From: Rhynchonema sp. JSB1_4
Lineage: Eukaryota; Nematoda; Chromadorea; Monhysterida; Xyalidae
DNA length: 64,000 bases
NCBI GenBank assembly: GCA_030248065.1
Contig: JASAMV010000285.1
Coordinates: forward strand, 37,947 to 101,946
Direction of reading: 5' to 3'
The notes below the pieces were generated by a model. That model ran no database searches, was not told where the DNA came from, and worked only from the letters and a program-made list of their open reading frames with translations. Both the position numbers and the translations under genes were made by a program. This document shows positions 14,201-21,100 of this stretch, in pieces; within the stretch, counting starts at the first letter, position 1; every line of letters starts with the position of its first letter.

Positions 14201-15994
14201 TTTGGCCCTTTTTGGAAAAAATTCTCCATAATAAGGGTATTTTGGCGACTTTTGACAACATCGACCTAAAAATCACCCATTTTAGGCCTAAAAATGCCCA
14301 TTTTGGGCCTAAAAATGCCTATTTTAGGCAAAAATTGAGGCGGTTAGTGTACCTGGCGCGGCGGTTAGTGTACTAGTGTACCTTGGTCGCGGCGGTTAGT
14401 GTACCTTAGGGGGGGGGACCCCCCCTCCCCCCCCAGGAACTACACTGAGCCGGGGGCGGCTACCTGCCTACTGTACCAGGATGGCGCGTCATTCTACCTA
14501 CCTACCAATGGTGTGGCTGGGGGGGGGGTGGAGGGGGTCCCCCCCAAGGTACAGTAGGTAGGTTGCCGCCCCTCGCCTGGTACAGTAGGTAGGTTGCCGC
14601 CCCTCCCCTGGTACAGTAGGTAGGTTGCCGCCCCTCCCCTGGTACAGTAGGTAGGTTGCCGCCCCACCTAACTTTTCACCCAAAACATTCATTTTTGGCT
14701 TAAAATTGCATAAAATTAGCATATTTGTCTGCAAATAGGCGAAAAATCGCGCGCTGCGCGCGAAATTAGTGTTTTAGGCCACATTTTCTTCAGTATTTAG
14801 ACATAAAAAATTTCGGTTTCCAGATGACCCCCCCCCAAGTGGTACGACCCCCCCCCCCCTAGCTCGGCTGGTACAGTAGGTAGGTTGCCGCCCCGCATTT
14901 TGGGTGGTACAGTAGGTTGCCGCCCCGCCTGGGTAGCTACACCACTGCTACCTACTGTACCTAAGGGGGCCCCCACCCCCAGCCACACCATTGAAAACAA
15001 TTTATTTTCAACCAAAAAAATAGATTCAAAAATCGCAAAAATTATGACAAAAATTGGGTTAAAATCTGAGCCAAAAAATCGGGCCGGGCCGGGCCGGAGA
15101 TTTGGAGGTTCGGGCCGGGCCGGAGATTTCGGGGTTCGGGTCGGGCCGGGCCGGGCCGGAGATTTGGGGGCTCGGGCCGGGCCGGGCCGGCCAAACCCGG
15201 CCCGATTGCGACCTCTGCACAGAAGTAGCCCACATGCAGGGTAGTACTTGGGGGGGGGGGCGGGGGGGGGGGGGGGGCGCCCCCCCCCCCAAATTCATCT
15301 ATCTATCGTCAACACTTTTTGATTTCATCTATCTATCGTCAACACATATGGGCAAATCTATCTATCGTCAACAAATTTTGGGAACAATCTATCTATCGTC
15401 AACACATTTCGAACCCAAAATTGACATTTTTGCCTCAAAATGGCTCAAAATCGGTATTTTTCACCACAAATAGGCAAAAATCGCGCGCTACGCGCGGATT
15501 TAGTACATCTATACACATTTTCATTAATATTTACACATTATTACCTACTTAATGCACTATACTATACCTTGATTTTTGGCGACCCCTCCCCACCATCTAT
15601 CTATCGTCAACAAGTTTGGGTCGACCCCCCCCCCCAGATTTCGGACTTGGGTCATCTATCTATCGTCAACACATTTCGGGTCCCAATCTATCTATCGTCA
15701 ACACCCTGACCAAGTACTACACTGCCCACATGCGACGGCAAAAGAAATGCTTTCATCAAGGAAAAAATCAAACCTGCCGATCGAAAACTCGGTTCTCATC
15801 GGCGCCTTGACGAGTGGATATTTGTGGCTGTCGGTGCCATCCTGTTTGTAGAAATAGAACCAGCCGTAGAATTCGGTGGCGTCGATTGTCGACGTTGAGG
15901 TCATTTTACCGATCGATCGATTGCTTCGACGTGGGTGCGGCGACGACGATGAGATTTTCGGCGACACAACCGGCTCGTTTTGATCATCAAACAT
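1..15994 (-). CDS. Ki-67-like FHA-domain chromosomal protein, 21 coding exons, 3' end outside window
   Basis: Exons, 5' to 3' on the minus strand: 15994-15774, 12224-12149, 10264-10045, 9613-9455, 8534-8395, 8140-8018, 7681-7468, 6440-6244, 5775-5539, 5469-5310, 5195-4893, 4597-4439, 4206-4023, 3897-3846, 3720-3654, 3371-3252, 2906-2704, 2227-2039, 1560-1444, 1031-939 and 76-<1. I located each by its GT and AG sites. Reading phase agrees across all junctions except around 3846-3720, where two acceptors compete (3720, or 3793 with an unknown donor). About 1,100 residues are visible. The order is N-terminal FHA domain, basic Ser/Pro/Lys-rich middle with an RVxF motif, then short SPxLxGVxxLhKTP repeats. 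That is the order known for Ki-67, which coats mitotic chromosomes and recruits PP1. The family call is inferred from architecture and motifs, not from a search. The start codon at 15994 is the first ATG of exon 1, but the frame stays open upstream; a second ATG lies at 15904. Confidence 0.72.
77..938. other. Intron of the Ki-67-like gene
   Basis: This AT-rich intron lies between repeat exons 1031-939 and 76-<1. At 440-780 there are runs of short A/T-rich words (GGAAAAT and GGAAAAA types). I see no conserved exon in it. A minus-strand frame at 140-430 is open but lacks the repeat signature and suitable splice sites. Confidence 0.5.
1131..1299. mobile_element. Short MITE with AGGGCCGTATCAAC termini
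   Basis: The sequence starts AGGGCCGTATCAAC and ends GTTGATACGGCCCT, a perfect 14-bp terminal inverted repeat around 141 bp. A relative with GGGCCGTATCAACTTTGAAG at one end lies at 41712-41907. It sits in an intron between two repeat exons of the Ki-67-like gene. No target duplication is clear. Confidence 0.7.
3252..9613 (-). CDS. Low-complexity basic middle region of the Ki-67-like protein
   Basis: Thirteen exons from 9613-9455 to 3371-3252 encode a disordered region rich in Ser, Pro, Lys, Arg and Thr. An acidic patch (SFSDNDGDDADNADEFDEW, exon 8534-8395) is followed by many SP and TP sites such as KTPTPRS, KSVSPKKKTPTPKK, SPTKVKTDTPPK and GRKRKTPIPYSPS. These fit cyclin-dependent kinase targets in a chromatin-associated mitotic protein. 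Exon 6440-6244 carries LPRLRSVQSIMKPATP, which may be a worn copy of the C-terminal repeat. Exon 5775-5539 is the most basic. The weakest part is exon 3897-3846: it fits the phase from the left but reaches the next exon in frame only through a poor acceptor at 3720. Confidence 0.65.
6001..6135. repeat. Homopolymer A/C/G patch, probable low-quality sequence
   Basis: This is about 135 bases made almost wholly of runs of A, C and G, with no repeated unit and almost no T. It resembles neither the neighbouring introns nor the GC-rich transposons, so an assembly or base-calling fault is more likely than biology. It lies in the intron between exons 6440-6244 and 5775-5539. Confidence 0.5.
6550..6872. 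mobile_element. Non-autonomous hAT-type element, CAGAGGTGGGAATCGG family
   Basis: The termini are CAGAGGTGGGAATCGGGCC and its complement. They are flanked by a perfect 8-bp duplication, GTTTGATT, at 6542-6549 and 6873-6880. The interior has CCCGG-rich ends around an AT-rich middle without a coding frame. Eight-base duplications and CAG-type ends point to hAT transposition in trans. Copies of the same family lie at 27080-27498 and 41604-41698. Confidence 0.9.
7468..7681 (-). CDS. Exon with candidate PP1-docking RVxF motif (RNVLF)
   Basis: This exon encodes VGVTTPIQLFGMSKKTP and, further on, GGSVIRRNVLFNRDVSVTP. The segment RNVLF fits the protein phosphatase 1 docking pattern [RK]-x(0,1)-[VI]-x-[FW], and it sits in a basic Ser/Pro context like the PP1-binding region of Ki-67 and Repo-Man. 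RVxF patterns also occur by chance, so its meaning depends on the family assignment. Donor GTGGGT at 7467 and acceptor at 7682 keep the frame (phase 0 in, phase 1 out). Confidence 0.5.
8605..8826. mobile_element. hAT-like MITE with CAGTGGCGGATCCAG end
   Basis: The right end, read from the minus strand, is CAGTGGCGGATCCAGCTTTT. The left end, CAAGGTCGGATCCAGGAGGGG, is a worn match. No target duplication survives. It lies in the intron between exons 9613-9455 and 8534-8395. Confidence 0.55.
10045..15994 (-). CDS. FHA domain of the Ki-67-like protein, split over three exons
   Basis: Exons 15994-15774, 12224-12149 and 10264-10045 join in phases 2 and 0 to give an FHA fold. The first strand is WFYFYKQDGTDSHKYPL. 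Next come EFSIG followed by SSSDMSICIPGGSAHQC, and HTQINQVPI leads into VLNEGDIVRVGEHRFRYSN. The SxxH-type loop (SAHQC) and the TQ(I/V)N turn line up with the same places in the vertebrate Ki-67 FHA domain, and GDIVRVGEHRFRY is typical of the last FHA strands. FHA domains bind phosphothreonine. The Arg usually found after the first Gly is replaced by Ser across the exon 1-2 junction, so phosphopeptide binding may be altered. The two introns inside the domain are 3.5 kb and 1.9 kb and consist largely of nested transposons. Confidence 0.8.
10391..11263. mobile_element. hAT-type element, CAGTGTAGTTCC family, with a nested insertion
   Basis: It begins CAGTGTAGTTCCTGG and ends CCAGGAACAACACTA. It is bounded by a perfect duplication, GAATCAGC, at 10383-10390 and 11264-11271. 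The subterminal regions carry several copies of GGTACGTCTGTTCCCCCTCC-like units, as expected of transposase-binding arrays. A second element (10797-11229) is inserted inside. It sits in intron 2 of the Ki-67-like gene. Confidence 0.88.
10797..11229. mobile_element. hAT-type element nested in 10391-11263
   Basis: The ends are CAGTGCTGTGGCTA and CCAGCCACAGCACTG. The flanking duplication CGCCTGTT is perfect (10789-10796 and 11230-11237). GGGGCGGGTAGGGTACC-like units repeat near both ends. A GC-rich palindrome (GGGCGCAGCGCGATT) lies in the middle. Confidence 0.88.
11382..11856. mobile_element. hAT-type element, CAGTGTAGTACTTGG family
   Basis: The termini are CAGTGTAGTACTTGG and CCAAGTACTACCCTG, with the perfect duplication TTTTGACC at 11374-11381 and 11857-11864. 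Seven copies of TTGACGATAGATAGAT, grouped toward the two ends, look like transposase-binding iterons. The centre has the GCGCG-N3-CGCGC palindrome. An inverted copy lies at 15237-15724. Confidence 0.9.
13089..13907. mobile_element. hAT-type element, fourth level, CAATGGTGTGGCT family
   Basis: It begins CAATGGTGTGGCT and ends AGCTACACCACTG, with the perfect duplication CTGGTACA at 13081-13088 and 13908-13915. Its subterminal unit is GGTACAGTAGGTAGGTTGCC. A close copy without the inner insertion lies at 14506-14947. Confidence 0.9.
13192..13588. mobile_element. hAT-type element, fifth and innermost level, CAGTGTAGTTCC family
   Basis: The termini are CAGTGTAGTTCCTGG and CCAGGAACTACACTG. The perfect duplication GCCGCCCC lies at 13184-13191 and 13589-13596. 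GGCGGTTAGTGTACC units repeat toward both ends. The copy at 14052-14447 is nearly identical, which suggests recent activity. Confidence 0.92.
14052..14447. mobile_element. hAT-type element, near-identical copy of 13192-13588
   Basis: It has the same termini and internal order as 13192-13588, but its own perfect duplication, AGCCGGGG, at 14044-14051 and 14448-14455. It is therefore an independent insertion and not a segmental duplication. Confidence 0.92.
14506..14947. mobile_element. hAT-type element, copy of 13089-13907 without the inner insertion
   Basis: The ends are CAATGGTGTGGCT and AGCTACACCACTG, with the perfect duplication CTACCTAC at 14498-14505 and 14948-14955. It shows the uninterrupted form of the fourth-level element. 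Confidence 0.9.
15237..15724. mobile_element. hAT-type element, inverted copy of 11382-11856
   Basis: It begins CAGGGTAGTACTTGG and ends CCAAGTACTACACTG, with the perfect duplication CCCACATG at 15229-15236 and 15725-15732. Arrays of ATCTATCTATCGTCAACA lie toward both ends. It ends about 50 bp from the first FHA exon. Confidence 0.9.
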
Positions 15995-18029
15995 CCTACT
16001 TGACCTGTAACTCGCCTAAAAAACCAACACCTGCTAATTTTTTGCCTGACAAAGCCTGAAAATGCCTGACAAGAAACGAAAAACATCGTGAAAATTGTTT
16101 CCCGCGTCCAAACAAAATTTGAATTTCTCCCTCGACTACCGTAACCCTAGAGGGGAAAAACAACAGCCGTCAGCATGGGCACAATGACTGATGACTGACG
16201 GATATTAAAAGGTCTGAATGGTCCCCGTCCGCATGATGTTGATAAAAAAAATATCGGGTTTGTTGTGTGCTGTGTGGCTCATTATTGTGAGAATGTGAAC
16301 TGTGGTGTTCTTTCGATAATATCCGCTCGACATTCGGCACTCGACAACAACACTGCTGCTCTCACGTTATCACTCACGAATTTGAAAAGTACAAGAACGG
16401 ACTTGATTGGTCGTTGGTCCCGTTCAATTGATAGGTTTTGTGCCAATGTACCGCCGATTCGTTACCAATTGAAGAAAAATGAAATGACAAGTTCACGTCT
16501 CGCTGCTTCACTTGGTTCATCGAGGGTATAATGCAAATTTCGGCCAATTGTTTCGTCGTTAACGCAAATCGTCAACTCAAACATAGCTCTGTGTGAGCGA
16601 AATACAGTATATATAGTATTTCGTTTTTATGCAAGGCAAAGGAAACAAACAACCCCACGTTATAACTCAACTCCAGTTCGGGGTCGAGATTTCAGAAAAC
16701 CAATGAAAGAGATTAAGAATGGGTCCTTGTTAATCCAAGCACAACAAGCAAACATAGTGAAATGTTTCATTGACATGCTGGCAGCGCACACGTAACAAAG
16801 CTCACAGCGAGCATGTGCAACATTGTTGCTGTTGGAATCCACAGGCAAACGTTGACACGTTTTTTTGCCTGCTGCGTGATTGAGTCGAAATTGTAATCTC
16901 GACCTCAACTAGAAGTTCAGTTATAACACGGGCCTGCTTGTTTCCTTGGACCAAGAAAAACAGGAAACACTATATATGTGGCATTACGACTGAGTTGACG
17001 ATGTGCAGTGACGACATGAATATAATCCCACATTTCGCGTGCCTATATGAACGTGAACATACACACGTAGCCGACGCCACTGTTTTGTTGAATTTGGATG
17101 CCAAAAACAACAGAAACGTCAACAACAACGCATTTAGACGTTTCAGTGGGACACGAAGTACGTCTGTGCATGTAAGTTCCATTTTAAATGTCTGGATTGT
17201 GATGTCAGCGGCGTTTCTGTTAATCAGTTCGAGTTCGTTCCGATGATCACAACACAACGTAGAGGCGTTGCTTTCTATGCGTTACTTTCCCATTGCCATT
17301 GCTATCACGCATGGGTATGTTCCGTGTTCTGTGATTTGTTCCAAAAGGTGATGTTTCCCGATTCATGGCCAGCTAATTTTGAACCCATCTCTGATGGCTT
17401 TGGAATATATTGAGTGATGCTAATCTTCTCTTATTGACTGTTTGATCTGATTTATGTTTCTGCACAGCGTGTCAGGAAGTTCATCTGTGTTTGGTCACTA
17501 AACTACAAACCAAACACTACTTTGTGCTTTCACATCAATGCTTGGGGATCCACCTCTGAAATCAATAGTTGTGTTTTCCATCACAGTTTCTCATCATCGC
17601 TGTGATCTTGAGAACTCAAGGATCAACAAGTGTAGTCATCATCGCATCAGCACCTCATGCTGCCCATTGCTCTGGCTGTGTCTTTTTTTATTCAGATCAG
17701 TCCCATACTGTGTATTTGCATGGCGCGATTCGGGAATCTCAAATCCTGTCATCTCAAGAAAGCTCTGGGTTTTATCGTGATTTTCGTTTGCCAATTTCTG
17801 CCAGTTTTTTTTCGTCTTTTGATCTGACTCATTTATTTGTCGATATCGGTTTCCGATTATCGACCTTTGACGCTCTCTGGCTCAAAATCTGGTCCAAAGC
17901 AAAACTGAAACACCACCACAGTTTTCTTTTCAGAAAAAAAAGCGATAAGCCGATGAGGTGACATACGTGCAGTTTCGCACGGACAACAAAAAAAACCAAC
18001 GCACGGGTCAACAACAACACCAGACAACC
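15995..18029. promoter_or_regulatory. Divergent intergenic region between the Ki-67-like gene and apl-1
   Basis: The two genes are transcribed away from each other across about 2 kb, so both promoters should lie here. I see no clear TATA box or CpG-rich block. Several frames are open (for example 17569-17961), but none shows a recognisable domain or convincing splice structure. The call rests only on gene orientation. Confidence 0.35.
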
Positions 18030-18101
18030 ATGAGGCGATTACTATACACAGCCGCGTGTCTGATCACGATTCAGATTCAGCTGGCCTTGGCTTATATCGA
18101 G
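18030..18101 (+). CDS. apl-1: apl-1 exon 1, signal peptide
   Basis: The exon encodes 24 residues beginning [20 protein letters not shown], a basic start followed by a hydrophobic core, then AYIE. Donor GTTTGT follows in phase 0 and the next exon (19895) begins in phase 0. The ATG has an A at -3 in a CAACCATGA context. No other upstream ATG with a signal-like frame is seen nearby. Confidence 0.85.
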
Positions 18102-21100
18102 GTTTGTTCCTTTGGGTTTGTCGCATCAAAAGCGTCACCCCCATCAGAATGGACGGTGGCGTGGAATTTTCGAAACAGGGTAAAGGTCAGTTGGGCGTAG
18201 GTCGGTGTAAAGTTCCGTCGAAAGCTCGGTCGGCGAAGCTCGGTGTAAACGTGAAACATTGCCTGTTATTAACGTGGAATGTTTCAAGTTTACACCGAGG
18301 TATATCACACTGAGCTGTCGACCGAGCTTTCCACCGACCTTTAGGGCGCGCCCATGTAGGCCAGGGCCAGGGCCGGGGCCGGGGCCGGGGCCATGAAAAA
18401 TAATCTATGTCCGAGGCCCTGGCCCCGGCCCCGGCCCTGGCCTACATGGGCGCACCGACAGGGCCGGGGCCGGGGCCGGGGCCGGGGCGAAACATTTTTC
18501 TGCATAGGCGACGTTAGAACTACAGGGTTGTCAATAATCCAACATCGGTTTCGTATACATATGCAGCTGTGCGTGTGTGTTCGTGTTGGGTGTGCTGTTG
18601 CCTGATGTATCAAGGGCACGGTCATTTTGGGGTTTTATTTAGGTTATGCATATGTATTTGTTCAAGCAAATTAATATAAAGCGCTTTATTCTTAAAAATA
18701 CTGGCTGATGAAAAGTCACCAGATCACATAAATTTTTTGAGCAACCACAGTAAACGACATGTCTGCGCGAAATTCGAGTAACCTATAGCTCAACCAATCA
18801 GCGAAACGCGCACCTCGTGTATGTGCACGGTCAAAAGCAAACTGTATGTGTATAATTGCAGGTAGAAATTCAGTGTCTTGTCAACCATATTTCAAACTGC
18901 AGCCCGAATTTGCAATTTACAAATTTGTATAATCTAAAGAAAAAACACAAGATAGCCATGCCCTTGATAAATCAGGCAGTAGCGCACCCAACGCGAAAAC
19001 ACACGCACAGCTGCATATACGAAACCAATGTTGGATTTATTGACAACCCTGCAGTTGAAACGTCGCCTATCCAGAAAAATGTTTCGCACCGGCCCCGGCC
19101 CTGGCCCCGGCCCCGGCCCTGGCCCCGGCCCAGGCCCCGGCCCTGTCGGTGCGCCCATGTAGGCCAGGGCCGGGGCCGGGGCCAGGGCCTCGGACATAGA
19201 TTATTTTTCATGGCCCCGGCCCCGGCCCCGGCCCTGGCCCTGGCCTACATGGGCGCGCCCTTACACCCAACTGACCTATATACCGTTTCGAAAATATCAC
19301 CCTGTGGCGTGGTCATTCGAGCCTGGTCAGGTGACCACAGGGGTCTACGTAGGTTACCGCCTGTGAAAGGGCTTAGGCTTAGGCTGCCGAAATCGGCCGG
19401 CGGTACGGGACACTAGAATTTTTTAACTTTTTAAACTTTGATCTCTGGAAGCACAAAAATTGACCATTTCTTGCTTGAAGTTGTCGCAATCACGAGGCTT
19501 GAGAGAGCTTTTATTTTGGGGGAATGCATGGGGAAGTTCACGAAATTTTTACTGGAATTTTCGGGTTCTCAACGACACCAGTTCAGGAGGCCCAGGCCCG
19601 ATTTTTGTGAGAGTCGGCCGCCGGCCTGGGCAGCCTGGGCATTGCGTTGTTGTATTTATTGGGATCATTTCAAAATCGAGCCCCCGGGTTTCGTCTTGTT
19701 TAGAGAGATGGCATCATTCTAAAACTCAACTGTGATGCGTGGGAAAAGTGCGGAACAACGAAACGAAACGGTGTCGTTTTGCCGCCTAACGTGTTTCTCA
19801 ATTGTGTCCCAGTTTCTTCTGATGTATTTTGCGTGACTTTATCCGAATGGTTTCCAAAATTCCAAAACTATTTCCGCCCTTCATTCATTTTCAGTCAGTC
19901 GCCGCCAGCGTTGATGGTGCCGTGCCCTCATCATCAGAGCGAACCGACCACGAGAGATTCGTGCCGTTGGTCGCGTTCCAATGCGGATACAGAAATCAGT
20001 ACATGAACAAAGACGGCCATTGGATGAGCGACAACAATCGCTACGCGACGTGCATGACCGGGAAATTAGATATTCTCAAATATTGCAGGAAGGTGGGTCA
20101 TGGTTGGATGTGCAATTCGTTGCTCGCTTTGTTTTTGTAATTAAGGTTCGTTCAGCTGGATCAGATGCGTGATCAAAATAAGCTTTGTGCTTGGAGAGTA
20201 AATCGTTGCTGCTGTATGATTTTGATACACCTCATTGCCAAAACAAAAAATAAAGCCTCATATAAAATAAGGTTTTTTCAAATTTTCAGCAAGTCTGATG
20301 CAACGTTTTGTAGCCAAAACGTGTTGCATGTTTTGTCTGGGAATGATAACGCAATGCAGTTTCACGGCGACTTGTACGGGTTTCTCCGTACAGTAACTTA
20401 TTGAAGTGACAGAGCCAGAACATAAATTTACACACATTTGTTTTCTCTCCATTGTACATTTCAATTTAAATTTACCGACAGGCATTGATAGATGCCTAAT
20501 GTGTACGTCCTGCGAATGAACAACGAATGGGAGGGGCTGTGTAATGTTTTTGCTGAATAATCAGTTGTTCCTTTATTAACATCAAAGCAAAAAATATTTA
20601 CACTCGTTTCGACGAGTATTTTGTTCTTCGTATAAGCAAATTTCGACGATTCCGGTTGCAGACTTATCCCGATCTGGACATAACTAACATCGTCGAATAC
20701 CAGCATCACCAAACCATTCATGACTGGTGCAAAGAGGAGGGCACACCATGCAAATGGGTGCACACGGTCAGACCCTACAGATGTATTGGTGAGTCACACA
20801 TGTTTTCCATTTTGATCTCTCTTTCTTTGTGTTTTCACATTTTGAAAAGAAATGTTATGCTACGTTGAGAGCCAGCCAGTCACCACAATGTTGTGATAAG
20901 CTCTGTGATAATGTCCGGTCAAATGACTGATTCATAACACGTGAAAGTGCGAAATCATGTCAGCTCTTGCAACCCAAACCCTTTTCTGTGCGACCTCGTG
21001 TGATTTTGGGGTATGTGTGTCTGCCGAGAATTACAGCGTGTTTATTTTGCTGGCAAAGCAGTGAGCGGAAGAGCGATGCGAGCCAACCAACCCACAGAAT

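Larger units (their letters stand above)
12516..14993. mobile_element. hAT-type element, second level of the nest, CAGTGGTGTGGCT family
   Basis: It runs from CAGTGGTGTGGCTACCC to CCCCAGCCACACCATTG, with the perfect duplication AAAACAAT at 12508-12515 and 14994-15001. It hosts three separate insertions: 12698-13981, 14052-14447 and 14506-14947. Confidence 0.88.
12269..15217. mobile_element. Outermost hAT-type element of a five-level nest, CAGAGGTCGCAATCGG family
   Basis: The left end is CAGAGGTCGCAATCGGGCC and the right end is its complement at 15217. The perfect duplication CACAGAAG lies at 12261-12268 and 15218-15225. The element proper has CCCGG-rich ends and about 460 bp of its own sequence; the rest is later insertions (12516-14993 and everything within it). 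It lies in intron 1 of the Ki-67-like gene, between the first two FHA exons. Confidence 0.9.

Noticed and set aside
13192..14955. A local tandem segmental duplication of about 900-1,000 bp
   Set aside because: Each repeated block is bounded by its own terminal repeats and a different target duplication, so independent insertions explain it better.
10391..15724. Possible CRISPR-like or satellite array, because short units such as GGTACAGTAGGTAGG repeat with spacers
   Set aside because: The units are subterminal repeats of elements with inverted ends and 8-bp target duplications; spacing is irregular and the genome is eukaryotic.
18856..19416. Plus-strand frame of 186 codons with long Arg-Pro repeats
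   Set aside because: It is a translation of the GGGGCC/GGCCCC tracts in an intronic mobile element, open only because the repeats lack stops.
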